Positions 9,009 through 17,939 of a DNA stretch of 64,000 bases are shown here, piece by piece. A model generated the notes under the pieces. It saw nothing but the letters and a program-made list of their open reading frames with translations, ran no database searches and was not told the origin of the DNA. Position 1 is the first letter of the stretch, and each line of letters begins with the position of its first letter. The position numbers and the translations under genes are program-made. Origin of the DNA: Staphylococcus durrellii (lineage in GTDB: Bacteria; Bacillota; Bacilli; Staphylococcales; Staphylococcaceae); NCBI RefSeq assembly GCF_015594545.1, contig NZ_JADIIO010000001.1:186001-250000 (forward strand), read 5' to 3'.

Positions 9009-9024
9009 GTTAATCCTAAGTTAA
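9009..9024 (+). promoter_or_regulatory. SaeR binding site upstream of saeP
   Basis: GTTAA-N6-GTTAA, an exact match to the SaeR consensus, 64 bp before the saeP start. A third GTTAA half-site lies at 8999-9003 with a 5-bp spacer. This suggests autoregulation of a P1-like promoter, as known in S. aureus. Confidence 0.75.
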
Positions 9025-9087
9025 TGTGATTTATGGAGAGGGCTTATTATGATTAAAGCATAAACTAAATTGAAAGAAGGAAATCAT

Positions 9088-9528
9088 ATGAACCTCAAAA
9101 CATTAGTATTTTCAACGACTATAGCAGGAACTTTATTATTAGGCGCTTGTAACAATATGGATGATAAGAAAAGTGAGAAGGCAGAGACTAAAACAGAAAT
9201 GAAAGACGAGAAGAAATCTTATGACAACACTAAAATAGAAAAAGAAGGTATGTTCAAATCTGAAAATAAAGAAAAAGTAGAAGGTAAAGCGATGATCAAA
9301 GATGGTAAATTAATGCTAACTGATTATAGTTCTTCTAAGGGCCCAGATTTACATGTTTACTTAACTAAAGGTAACAAAATTAAAGAAGGTAAAAAGATTG
9401 ATGCCGTTAAACATGATGAAGCAACACAAACGTTTGACCTTGATAACATCGATGCTGAACAGTATGACACAGTAACAATATATTGTGATAAAGCACACGT
9501 TATCTTTGGATCGGCTAAATTAAAATAA
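9088..9528 (+). CDS. saeP: SaeP lipoprotein with DM13 domain
   Basis: A 146-residue lipoprotein with lipobox LLLGAC (Cys21), then a Lys/Glu-rich linker, and a DM13-type domain from about residue 50 to the end. The domain shows KGPDLHVYLTKG and TIYCDKAHVIFGSAKL with its conserved cysteine. In S. aureus SaeP works with SaeQ to stimulate SaeS phosphatase activity. The ATG at 9088, after GAAGGAA, is chosen over an upstream in-frame TTG at 9070. It is the first gene of saePQRS. Confidence 0.85.
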   Translation: MNLKTLVFSTTIAGTLLLGACNNMDDKKSEKAETKTEMKDEKKSYDNTKIEKEGMFKSENKEKVEGKAMIKDGKLMLTDYSSSKGPDLHVYLTKGNKIKEGKKIDAVKHDEATQTFDLDNIDAEQYDTVTIYCDKAHVIFGSAKLK

Positions 9529-9602
9529 TATGACGGGCGGAGGAGTATTATTAATGTACATTAACAATACTTTGCTGCCCTTTTTTAGGAGTGAAAATAA
9601 TT

Positions 9603-10028
9603 ATGATAAGGGAATTGATAGTATTATTTATTCGCTTAGGTTCTGGTAGCTATATGTTATTTCAAGGTTATGAAAAACTGACTGGCGGTTTTGCGGTAGA
9701 TGGACTAGTACCAGTGGTAAAAGAAAATCAAGATTCGCCATATTGGTACAAAGATTTCTTTGAATACGTTGTGGCACCTAATCTGGAATTATTTAAATGG
9801 ATAATTCCTTTAGGTGAAATAGCAATAGGTTTGGCGTTGATATTAGGTGTACTGTCTTATGTAGCGAGCTTCTTTGGTGTGTTTATCATGTTAAATTATA
9901 TTTTGGCTGACATGATTTTTACATACCCAACGCAACTGTTTTTCTTTATAATATTGTTAATGAATAAAGAAAAGATGAAAAAATTAAGTTTAAGTCATTT
10001 CTTAAAAAGAACAACAGGTAAGGGTTGA
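9603..10028 (+). CDS. saeQ: SaeQ membrane protein (DoxX-like)
   Basis: A 141-residue protein with four hydrophobic segments and the DoxX-family pattern [20 protein letters not shown] at the start. ATG 9603 is preceded by AGGAG at 11-nt spacing; the in-frame GTG at 9591 overlaps that site and is less likely. Position between saeP and saeR identifies it as SaeQ, which in S. aureus forms a complex with SaeP and SaeS in the membrane. Confidence 0.85.
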   Translation: MIRELIVLFIRLGSGSYMLFQGYEKLTGGFAVDGLVPVVKENQDSPYWYKDFFEYVVAPNLELFKWIIPLGEIAIGLALILGVLSYVASFFGVFIMLNYILADMIFTYPTQLFFFIILLMNKEKMKKLSLSHFLKRTTGKG

Positions 10029-10033
10029 TAAAG

Positions 10034-10717
10034 ATGAGTCACGTGTTAATCGTAGATGATGAACAAGACATTAGAGAGATTTGTAAGACTTATTTTGAGT
10101 TTGAAGGTTATAATGTAACGACTGCTTGTGATGGCAAAGAAGCGCTGAACAAATTAAATAATGGCGTTGACTTAATCATTTTAGATATTATGATGCCAGA
10201 ACTTAATGGCTATAAAGTTGTAGAACAAATGAAAGCGCAAGGGATAGATATCCCTTACATTTATTTAACGGCGAAGACGACTGAGAGTGACACTATTTAT
10301 GGTTTGATGCTAGGTGCCGATGATTATGTTAAGAAACCTTTTAGTCCGAGAGAGTTAGTTATTCGTGCTAAAAATATTTTAAATAGAACGGCACAGAAAC
10401 CTACCCAGAAAGATATTATTGAATGTGGGAGTTTAATACTTAATAATTCAACCAAAACAGCAGAAATTAATGGGCAAGAATTGGGATTTAGAATAAAAGA
10501 GTTTGAATTATTATGGTATTTTGCAACACATGAAACAATGGCTATTTCAAAATCAGAGCTGTTAGAGCAAGTATGGGGCTATGCGTATTATGAAGATATG
10601 AATACATTAAATGTACATATTCATCGTATCAGAGAAAAACTAGAAAGCTGTCAATTTAATGATTATACGATAACAACTGTGTGGGGGCTTGGCTATAAAT
10701 TTCAAAGGAGTGTTTAA
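10034..10717 (+). CDS. saeR: SaeR response regulator
   Basis: A 227-residue OmpR/PhoB-type regulator. The receiver domain has the acidic pair DD8-9, phospho-acceptor Asp51 in [13 protein letters not shown], and YLTAKT; the C-terminal winged helix contains [12 protein letters not shown] and [12 protein letters not shown], followed by [12 protein letters not shown]. Long stretches such as [17 protein letters not shown] match S. aureus SaeR as I recall it. The ATG at 10034 is preferred to a TTG at 10025. It overlaps no neighbour and is followed after 1 bp by saeS. Confidence 0.92.
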   Translation: MSHVLIVDDEQDIREICKTYFEFEGYNVTTACDGKEALNKLNNGVDLIILDIMMPELNGYKVVEQMKAQGIDIPYIYLTAKTTESDTIYGLMLGADDYVKKPFSPRELVIRAKNILNRTAQKPTQKDIIECGSLILNNSTKTAEINGQELGFRIKEFELLWYFATHETMAISKSELLEQVWGYAYYEDMNTLNVHIHRIREKLESCQFNDYTITTVWGLGYKFQRSV

Positions 10718-10718
10718 C

Positions 10719-11750
10719 ATGTCTATTCGCAAACAACTATTTTATGCATTTATTGCTTCTATACTTGTTACCACGTTATTCGTTTTTGTACTGTATAAAT
10801 TAATGTGGTTTAACGTTCATCAAACGGTCATGTTAACATTAGGATCTTTTATTTCAAGTATGATTACGATGATTATAGCGATATTTTTACTAGCGCCGAC
10901 GATTCAAAAAATAGAACAACTAAACATACAAACGCAACAAATCGCACAAGGTAACTTTAATATTGAATGCTTACCCATAACTTCACCGAATGAATTAAAA
11001 GAGTTGAATATATCGTTTACGAGGATGGTTGCTAAAATTCAAGAACAAATGACAGCTATCCAATTAGAACAAGATGAAAAGATAACAATGATTCAAAACT
11101 TGGCACATGATTTAAAAACACCGTTAGCAAGCATTAAATCCTATTCAGAGGGACTGAAAGACGGTGTTATTCATCATCAGCAAGATGTTGAAGCGGCTTA
11201 TCGTATTTTAATTACGCAAACTGATCGTTTATCACAGATGTTCGATGACCTCACAGACTTAATAGCAGTCAATCGCATTGAAAAGCTACAAGTATCGATT
11301 AATATTGATCAATTGTTAATACCTATACTAGAAAGTTACCAACAACAATTATTAAAAGAAGCAAGAGAGTTAAAATTAAATATCAATGATACTATCTCAC
11401 CATTTCAACAAGATAAGGTGGCACTTGAAAGAATCATAACTAATTTTATCGATAATGCATTGAAATTTTCTGCTAAAGGGTCGCCAATTAAAATAGATGT
11501 CGCAAGTATCGATGAAAAACAAATAGCCATTTCAGTGACTGATGAAGGTATAGGAATAAAAGAGGCACATATACCGCACGTTTTTAATCGTACCTATAGA
11601 GTAGAAGATTCTCGTAATAAAACAACTGGTGGCACAGGTTTAGGTCTCTATATTGCAAGAACGTTGACAGAACGTATAGGTGGCGAAATAAAAGTGAATA
11701 GCATATTTAGTAAGGGGACGACGATGACGCTCATCTTTCCAATACAATAA
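10719..11750 (+). CDS. saeS: SaeS sensor histidine kinase
   Basis: A 343-residue intramembrane-sensing kinase: two N-terminal membrane helices (about 9-28 and 38-60) joined by a very short external loop around MWFNVHQT. A HAMP-like linker follows, then HisKA with phospho-acceptor His130 in NLAHDLKTPLASIKSYSEGL, and an HATPase domain with DNALKF, DEGIGI and GGTGLGLYIA. This layout and the MWFN loop are typical of SaeS. The ATG at 10719 follows AAAGGAG. It controls exoprotein and virulence-type genes with SaeR. Confidence 0.92.
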   Translation: MSIRKQLFYAFIASILVTTLFVFVLYKLMWFNVHQTVMLTLGSFISSMITMIIAIFLLAPTIQKIEQLNIQTQQIAQGNFNIECLPITSPNELKELNISFTRMVAKIQEQMTAIQLEQDEKITMIQNLAHDLKTPLASIKSYSEGLKDGVIHHQQDVEAAYRILITQTDRLSQMFDDLTDLIAVNRIEKLQVSINIDQLLIPILESYQQQLLKEARELKLNINDTISPFQQDKVALERIITNFIDNALKFSAKGSPIKIDVASIDEKQIAISVTDEGIGIKEAHIPHVFNRTYRVEDSRNKTTGGTGLGLYIARTLTERIGGEIKVNSIFSKGTTMTLIFPIQ

Positions 11751-11755
11751 TTGTG

Positions 11756-11783
11756 AAAAGCATCTATCTACTAGGTGCTTTTT
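11756..11783 (+). terminator. Terminator of saePQRS
   Basis: Hairpin AAAAGCA.CT / AG.TGCTTTTT immediately after saeS. Confidence 0.8.
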
Positions 11784-11918
11784 CTCGTTAATATGAAAGA
11801 GGGTTGCATACTAAATAATTAATAGGGGACAAACTATAGAGATAAGTGATTTTTCTTGCATTATATGTAAGCGATTTCATATAGTTGGTATAAATACATA
11901 AAGTTAAGGAGCTTGCTT

Positions 11919-12683
11919 ATGAAGGATAAAGTAATAATTGTAACTGGTGGCAGTAGCGGTATGGGTAAGGCAATGGCTAAACGATTTGTCCAAGAGGGAG
12001 CTAATGTCGTCATTACAGGGCGTACTCCAGAAAAATTAGAAACAACGAAACAAGAAATCGAACAAAGTGAAGGACAGGTATTGTGTGTGGCAATGGACGT
12101 ACGTGACCCTGAAAAGGTACAGCAGACTGTCAATCAAACTCTAGATAAGTTCGGGAAAATTGATGGCTTAGTTAATAATGCCGCAGGTAATTTTATTTGT
12201 CCTGCCGAAGATTTATCTATTAATGGTTGGAATTCAGTCATTAATATCGTATTAAATGGCACGTGGTATTGCACACAAGCTGTAGGTAAGCATTGGATTG
12301 AACGAGGACATAAAGGTGTTATTGTAAATATTGTTGCGCCGTATTCATGGTCTTCTGGACCTGGAGTTATTCACTCTGCAAGTGCCAAGGCAGGCGTGTT
12401 ATCAATGACACGTACGATTGCTGTAGAATGGGGTTCTAAATATGGTATACGCGCTAATGCTATTGCGCCCGGACCGATAGATAATACTGGAGGCGCTCAA
12501 AGACTGACACTTTCAGAAGATGCGCGACAACAAACATTAGATAGCGTACCTTTAAACCGCATGGGTCAACCAGAAGAAATCGCTGGATTAGCGCGCTTTT
12601 TATTTTCAGATGAAGCGAACTACATAAATGGTGATTGCATCACAATGGACGGAGGACAGTGGTTAAACCGTAATCCATTTTAG
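11919..12683 (+). CDS. SDR oxidoreductase, 2,4-dienoyl-CoA-reductase-like
   Basis: A 254-residue short-chain dehydrogenase with the NAD(P)-binding TGGSSGMGKAMA motif near the N-terminus and NNAAGNF. The usual catalytic Tyr-x3-Lys is replaced by HSASAKAGV, so the Tyr is absent while the Lys stays. That substitution is characteristic of the mitochondrial/peroxisomal 2,4-dienoyl-CoA reductase branch, together with AVEWGSKYGIRANAIAPGPI. It probably reduces 2,4-dienoyl-CoA during breakdown of unsaturated fatty acids. The ATG follows AAGGAG. Exact substrate is inferred. Confidence 0.8.
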   Translation: MKDKVIIVTGGSSGMGKAMAKRFVQEGANVVITGRTPEKLETTKQEIEQSEGQVLCVAMDVRDPEKVQQTVNQTLDKFGKIDGLVNNAAGNFICPAEDLSINGWNSVINIVLNGTWYCTQAVGKHWIERGHKGVIVNIVAPYSWSSGPGVIHSASAKAGVLSMTRTIAVEWGSKYGIRANAIAPGPIDNTGGAQRLTLSEDARQQTLDSVPLNRMGQPEEIAGLARFLFSDEANYINGDCITMDGGQWLNRNPF

Positions 12684-12706
12684 AAATGCGGATTAAAATA
12701 AAAAAT

Positions 12707-12741
12707 AGCACCTCCATCTTAATAAAGATGGGGTGCTTTTT
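12707..12741. terminator. Bidirectional terminator between the SDR gene and trhO
   Basis: Hairpin AGCACC.CCATCTT / AAGATGG.GGTGCT with T runs on both sides, between convergent genes. Confidence 0.85.
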
Positions 12742-12752
12742 AGTGATTAATA

Positions 12753-13706
12753 TTATTGGTTTACTAAATCTTTGAAGTTTTCTAAGCGTTTAGCTTTTTC
12801 TTCTTCACTAATGTCGTGTTTTTGAACGTAACGGTTTTTGTCATGTGCTGCACATTCATGCGAACAAGCACCTAAATAACGTTCTTCGTTTTCTTCAGAA
12901 ACTAAAATTTGACGGTTACATTCAGGATTACTACAGTTAATATAACGTTCACATGGCGTACCATCGAACCATTCTTTACCTACAACCGTTTTATCAACTT
13001 GGTTAATTTCTACGCTAATACGTTCGTCGAAAACGTACATTTTACCGTCCCATAATTCACCTTTTGTTTCAGGGTCTTTACCGTAAGTTGCAATACCATC
13101 TTTAAGTTGGCTTACATCTTCGAAACCTTCTTTTAATAACCAACCAGAGAATTTTTCACAACGAATACCACCAGTACAATAAGTGACAATTTTTTTATCC
13201 ATAAATTGTTCTTTATTTTCCTTTATCCAGTCTGGTAAGTCTCTGAATCTAGTTATGTTAGGACGGATAGCCCCTCTAAAATGACCTAAGTCATATTCAT
13301 AGTCATTGCGAGCATCGATGACAATAGTATCATCTGATTGTAATGCATCTCTGAATTCAGTAGGTGATAAATATTTACCTGTTAATTCTTTAGGGTTAAC
13401 GTCATCTTCAAGATCTAAAGCGACAATTTCATTGCGTGGACGAACGTGCATTTTTTTGAATGCATGACCTTCAGCTTCGTCAATTTTGAAGACGATGTCG
13501 CTGAATCTAGTATCGGCTCTCATGTGAGCGATATAATTATCAGTTACTTCTTTAGGCCCAGACACTGTACCATTGATACCTTCAGAAGATACTAAAATAC
13601 GACCTTTTAAGTCGTTGTCCTTACAAAACTGTAAATGCTCAGCTGCAAAAGTTTCAGGGTCATCAATCGTTACATATTTGTAAAATAATAATACTCTATA
13701 ATCCAT
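12753..13706 (-). CDS. trhO: tRNA uridine(34) hydroxylase TrhO (rhodanese family)
   Basis: A 317-residue protein of the YceA/TrhO family, which forms 5-hydroxyuridine at position 34 of certain tRNAs in an oxygen-dependent reaction. The N-terminal acylphosphatase-like domain contains [16 protein letters not shown]. The rhodanese domain carries the active loop CTGGIRCE at residues 177-184. A C-terminal cysteine cluster ([17 protein letters not shown]) may bind metal. A GAGGAG ribosome site precedes the ATG. Monocistronic. Confidence 0.92.
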   Translation of the reverse strand: MDYRVLLFYKYVTIDDPETFAAEHLQFCKDNDLKGRILVSSEGINGTVSGPKEVTDNYIAHMRADTRFSDIVFKIDEAEGHAFKKMHVRPRNEIVALDLEDDVNPKELTGKYLSPTEFRDALQSDDTIVIDARNDYEYDLGHFRGAIRPNITRFRDLPDWIKENKEQFMDKKIVTYCTGGIRCEKFSGWLLKEGFEDVSQLKDGIATYGKDPETKGELWDGKMYVFDERISVEINQVDKTVVGKEWFDGTPCERYINCSNPECNRQILVSEENEERYLGACSHECAAHDKNRYVQKHDISEEEKAKRLENFKDLVNQ

Positions 13707-14108
13707 TATTCTAACTCCTCTTAATTTTAATGTTGTTTTTAATCATTTATATAAAGTGTCTGTGTGGTTGAATGATATAAGTATCAATAATTGTATCCTG
13801 CACCCTTGATTACTTAATTGATGAAGGGGCAAAGAAATTCCATATTATATTTTAACAAAAAAGCGATAATATTCAATGTATTAATATAATTAAGTTTACT
13901 CTTTTTCCATAATATAAGAAATAGGGTGGGGAGAAAGAGTTGAGAAACTTGACGTAGAAGAAATTCATAAGAGTATAATTATAAACTTTTATCCAAATAA
14001 TTACAACATTATCTTAGAGGAAAGTCTGCCGTTTGTCTGAAGTTGTAGTGCGGGGTGTCTAAAATTTCGATATTTTTAGCAAAAATTAACTGATTCTTAG
14101 AAATAATA
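13707..14108. other. Intergenic region upstream of trhO
   Basis: About 400 bp, AT-rich, holding the trhO ribosome site and presumably its promoter. No ORF with a credible start is visible. A short AGAGGAAAGTC string near 14019 resembles an RNase P RNA core motif, but nothing around it supports that RNA. Confidence 0.5.
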
Positions 14109-14147
14109 AAAACAGACCTCCTGTATTCAAAGTAGGAGGCCTGTTTA
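14109..14147. terminator. Terminator of the amidohydrolase operon
   Basis: Hairpin AACAG.CCTCCT / AGGAGG.CTGTT just past the minus-strand stop, with an A/T-rich tail on both sides. Confidence 0.8.
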
Positions 14148-14149
14148 TT

Positions 14150-15373
14150 TTATCGAATGTCTTTGACGACTTTACCACCGATGCCTACAACTTGGATGTT
14201 GTCTGGATGTTTAAGTAAACCGATGTCGTCTAATGGATTATTATCTACCATAATAAAGTCGGCTTTTTTATTAATTTCGACCGTGCCTAGGTAGTCTTGA
14301 TAGCCGAGACATTGTGCTGAGGTTTGTGTTGATGCGACGATGGCTTGCATAGGTGTCATACCGTGTTCAACCATGAGTTCTAATTCACGTAAGTTGGTAC
14401 CATGTTTAAAGACGCCAGCATCTGTACCCATAGCGATTTTAACGCCGGCTTTTACTGCTTTGTTAAAACTTGTCGTATGCGCATCAATGACTTCTTTTGA
14501 TTTTTGAATTGATGTTTCTGACATGCCTAATTCATCGGCAAATTCAATAACAGAAACGGGTGCTAAAAGTGTTGGTACGAGGAACATATCTTTAGCTTTC
14601 ATGCCTTCAATTGCTTCATCGTCTAAATAAATACCATGTTCGATAGAGTGAATGCCTGCTTCGATACAGTTTTTCACGCCTTGTAATCCTTGAGCGTGTG
14701 CCATAACTTTACGGTTATCTCTAAATTGGGCTTCCTGTACCATCACTTTGAGTTCTTCGACAGAAAACTGCGTATAGTCTGGGTGATCGGTAGGGCTTGT
14801 AACACCACCAGTTGCATGTACTTTAATGACGTCGGCGCCAGCTTGTAACATTTGACGCACTTTCTTACGCACTTCTTCTACGCCATCGCAAATACCATTA
14901 GGTAAACCAGGATAGTCTTCTAAAAAGCTGGGCATCACAATACCTGACTTAGTGAGTTTGTCACCATGGCCACCTGTAATAGTCAAAGCATTAATACTTA
15001 CTTGCATGCGTGGTCCCAGTATTAAACCGTCTTGAACAGCCTCTTTAATGCCTTGATCGGCACCTAATGCGTCACGTACTGTTGTGACACCACAATCAAC
15101 GGTGCGCTTTAAATGATCTATTGCTTGATAAAAAGTATATGAAAATGGCGTAGCTAATTTTTGTCCTAGAGGCTTCATTTCTTCCATAAGATGTACGTGA
15201 CTATCTATCATGCCGGGCAATATGTATTTACCTTGTCCATCAATGACTTCATTGTCCTCAACATTAAGGTTTGAGCCAATCGCAGCAAATTCATCATCTT
15301 GAATATGCACGTCTACGTTACTTTGTACCTCGCGTCCTGTTCCGTCTATCAAATTAATATTTTTAATTAACAT
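14150..15373 (-). CDS. Metal-dependent amidohydrolase (imidazolonepropionase-like)
   Basis: A 407-residue amidohydrolase-superfamily enzyme with the full set of binuclear-metal ligands: His59 and His61 (DSHVHL), bridging Lys184 (VIKVHATGG), His226 (AHAQG), His246 (SIEHG) and Asp318 (GTDAG). The bridging lysine within an IKVHATGG context is typical of the COG1228 group that includes prolidase-like and N-acyl/aminoacyl hydrolases. The substrate is unknown. It starts 16 bp after the upstream permease gene with a GGAGGG ribosome site, so the pair is an operon and the permease probably imports its substrate. Confidence 0.8.
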   Translation of the reverse strand: MLIKNINLIDGTGREVQSNVDVHIQDDEFAAIGSNLNVEDNEVIDGQGKYILPGMIDSHVHLMEEMKPLGQKLATPFSYTFYQAIDHLKRTVDCGVTTVRDALGADQGIKEAVQDGLILGPRMQVSINALTITGGHGDKLTKSGIVMPSFLEDYPGLPNGICDGVEEVRKKVRQMLQAGADVIKVHATGGVTSPTDHPDYTQFSVEELKVMVQEAQFRDNRKVMAHAQGLQGVKNCIEAGIHSIEHGIYLDDEAIEGMKAKDMFLVPTLLAPVSVIEFADELGMSETSIQKSKEVIDAHTTSFNKAVKAGVKIAMGTDAGVFKHGTNLRELELMVEHGMTPMQAIVASTQTSAQCLGYQDYLGTVEINKKADFIMVDNNPLDDIGLLKHPDNIQVVGIGGKVVKDIR

Positions 15374-15389
15374 TGTAACCCTCCATTTG

Positions 15390-16556
15390 TTATTTCATAA
15401 AGTTCATTAATATACCAGTTAAAATAACCGAAGCTACGGTTACGGAAGTAAAGCCACCGATTAACATTGGACTTAATAGTTCCTTGAACAGTGCTTCGCG
15501 TTCTTTTTTATTTTTAGCCATCGTACGGCTCACTTCTTCACATAACATAAAGTCCCCAGGGAAACCGTATAAGGCAGTTAATGCTACTGGCAAAGCCTTA
15601 CTGTAACGCCAACCGATAAGTTTAGCGGCAATTGAACCACCGATTAAAATGCCAGTTGTACCAATCAATAATATAAGCAGAATAGCTGGCAGGTGATGCC
15701 ATAGATCATGAGGTGTTACGTCACCCATAGAACCGATAACGATTAACATAATCATCACGATAATGAGTGAGAATGACTTGTTCTTCTCTAACTCTGCTTG
15801 TTGGAATAGGCCCAGTTTTAAACCGATAACACCAAAGGCTAAACTAATCAATGAATAATGAATATGTGTAACTTCACCAAGTAAAAATGCCAAACTTGCT
15901 AATACGAACATAATAAACAAACGTAATATGTCATTTTGTAAGATAGGAAAACGATCGTGTATAGATTGAGATTGTTGTCCTTCTTCTACTGTCGCAGCTT
16001 CTTCAGTTGAGTTAAATTCATTTTCCAAATAGTGTTTGCTGTAACGTTTCATAATGATTGAACTTAAAGGCAAACCAATAACACCTTGTAAACCCTGTAC
16101 TAAAGCAGGTAAGACGATTAAATAACTTAAATGTAATTCCTTTAATTTGTCGATGGTAATTAATAGCGCTACTATACCACCTGAAATGGGCCCCACACCT
16201 GATGCAGCGATACGGAAACCATAAACGAGTGACACGATAATTAGAATAGCTACCGTAGAGCCAATAATGCCAAAAATTGAAATCACAACGGCTTTCCATT
16301 GTTTCTTTAATGTTGCTAGAGGCATCATTGTCCCCATATGCATAATTGCTGGTGCAATAGCTAGAGCTCCCAATGACGGTATCACAGCCGAATCTAAGAT
16401 ATTTTTAGGAAATACGCCAAACCATTTGAGCAGTAGAAAGCTGACCATTGCCGTCAGTAGCATCGGGATCCTTGCCTTAGACAAGGTCGAAATAACTTCC
16501 CCAAGTGCAATTAGCGCAAATAACGCAGTTGCAGAAATAATCGGTTCACTCCACAT
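15390..16556 (-). CDS. Polytopic membrane transporter paired with the amidohydrolase
   Basis: A 388-residue integral membrane protein with about 10-11 hydrophobic segments and one soluble loop near residues 190-205 (NSTEEAATVEEGQQSQ). The ATG at 16556 is preceded by GGGGAGGGG; an upstream in-frame TTG overlaps that site. Gly-rich hairpins such as SGVGPISGGIVALLITIDKL and ALTALYGFPGDFMLCEEVSR look like secondary-transporter re-entrant elements. I do not recognise the family with confidence. Context with an amidohydrolase suggests uptake of a small amide or dipeptide-like compound. Confidence 0.65.
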   Translation of the reverse strand: MWSEPIISATALFALIALGEVISTLSKARIPMLLTAMVSFLLLKWFGVFPKNILDSAVIPSLGALAIAPAIMHMGTMMPLATLKKQWKAVVISIFGIIGSTVAILIIVSLVYGFRIAASGVGPISGGIVALLITIDKLKELHLSYLIVLPALVQGLQGVIGLPLSSIIMKRYSKHYLENEFNSTEEAATVEEGQQSQSIHDRFPILQNDILRLFIMFVLASLAFLLGEVTHIHYSLISLAFGVIGLKLGLFQQAELEKNKSFSLIIVMIMLIVIGSMGDVTPHDLWHHLPAILLILLIGTTGILIGGSIAAKLIGWRYSKALPVALTALYGFPGDFMLCEEVSRTMAKNKKEREALFKELLSPMLIGGFTSVTVASVILTGILMNFMK

Positions 16557-16900
16557 AAAACTTCCCCTCCCCAAATGAGTTAATAAGTATCATAGCACTT
16601 ATAAAGTAAGTTGTTAACATTAAATTGAGAATTTTCAGAAAATATATTTTGAATACGATATTTTAATTATTATTAGGAAAGTCCAATATTTGTATATGAG
16701 GAAATGCAAAAGTGGAAGGCTCTACTTTTTAAATATAATCATCATTGTTTCGGCATATTGTTAGAAAAATTATAATTGTGTTTAATTGGCTTTATGTAGC
16801 AGTTCAAATGAAATATTTAAATTGTAATTTAATGGATTTATTATAAAAATTTATTCAATACCTATTGTATTTAATATAGAGGATGATAGAATTAAATTAT

Positions 16901-16915
16901 TGAAAATGATTATCA
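16901..16915. promoter_or_regulatory. Fur box upstream of sstABCD
   Basis: TGAAAATGATTATCA matches the 7-1-7 Fur core TGATAATNATTATCA at 14 of 15 positions, 55 bp before sstA, with a further ATTATCA shortly downstream. This predicts iron repression of the sst operon. The rest of the 16557-16970 gap is AT-rich and shows no ORF. Confidence 0.8.
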
Positions 16916-16970
16916 ATGTCATTATCAACTAGTTTTTAGCATTTCTCCGAAAGGTTATAGGTAAGTCATT

Positions 16971-17939
16971 ATGAAATTCTTCTTCAGTAGTACTTTTTTA
17001 TTTATTATTTTATTGTTAATAACCATACTTTCTCTTTTTATTGGCGTAAGTAAAATATCAATCACCGATATATTCCACTTAACCAAAGAGCAAACCAATA
17101 TTATTATTTCTAGCCGTATACCTAGGACAGTAAGCATATTAATTTCTGGCAGCACTTTAGCGCTTGCAGGGTTGATTATGCAACAAATGATGCAAAATAA
17201 ATTTGTTAGTCCTACGACGGCAGGGACGATGGAATGGGCGAAATTGGGCATTCTGATATCGATGATATTTTTTCCACAAGAAAACATTCTTATTAAATTG
17301 ATCTTTGCTGTAGGTTTAAGTATTTGTGGTACTTTCTTGTTTGTGAAATTAGTTCAATATATTCGTTTTACAGACGTCATTTTCATTCCTTTGCTAGGTA
17401 TTATGCTTGGTGGTATCGTCTCTAGTTTAGCAACTTTCGTAGCCTTACAAACGAATACTGTTCAAAGTATTGGTAATTGGTTAAATGGTAACTTTGCGAT
17501 TATTACTAGTGGCAGATATGAAATATTATACTTAAGCATTCCATTATTATTTCTTACATATATATTTGCAAATCATTTTACGATTGCCGGAATGGGAAAA
17601 GATTTTAGCAGTAACTTAGGCGTTAATTACGAAAAAATAGTGAACATTGGATTATTTATTTCGTCTGTAATTACAGCACTGGTTGTAGTTACGGTTGGTA
17701 CATTGCCTTTTTTAGGTTTAATTGTTCCCAATATCGTATCCATTTTCAAGGGGGATAACTTGAAGAATGCATTACCACAAACGGCACTATTAGGGGCAAT
17801 ATTTGTCATGTTTTCGGACATAATTGGCAGAGTTATTGTATATCCGTATGAAATTAATATCGGATTAACAATAGGCGTCTTTGGGACTATAATTTTTTTA
17901 ATCTTGCTGATGAAAGGGCGACACAATTATGCAAATTAG
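16971..17939 (+). CDS. sstA: SstA: iron-siderophore ABC transporter permease
   Basis: A 322-residue FecCD-type permease with about nine or ten membrane helices. RIPRTVSILISGSTLALAGLIMQ is the hallmark N-terminal motif of the family and GLIVPNIV marks the ATPase-coupling loop. It is first in an sstABCD order (two permeases, ATPase, lipoprotein) behind a Fur box. In S. aureus this system imports catecholate/catecholamine-bound iron. It overlaps sstB by 11 bp. Confidence 0.88.
   Translation: MKFFFSSTFLFIILLLITILSLFIGVSKISITDIFHLTKEQTNIIISSRIPRTVSILISGSTLALAGLIMQQMMQNKFVSPTTAGTMEWAKLGILISMIFFPQENILIKLIFAVGLSICGTFLFVKLVQYIRFTDVIFIPLLGIMLGGIVSSLATFVALQTNTVQSIGNWLNGNFAIITSGRYEILYLSIPLLFLTYIFANHFTIAGMGKDFSSNLGVNYEKIVNIGLFISSVITALVVVTVGTLPFLGLIVPNIVSIFKGDNLKNALPQTALLGAIFVMFSDIIGRVIVYPYEINIGLTIGVFGTIIFLILLMKGRHNYAN

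Noticed and set aside
14019..14065. AGAGGAAAGTC resembling an RNase P RNA core
   Set aside because: Too short, no flanking conserved helices; rnpB would be about 400 nt with several further motifs.
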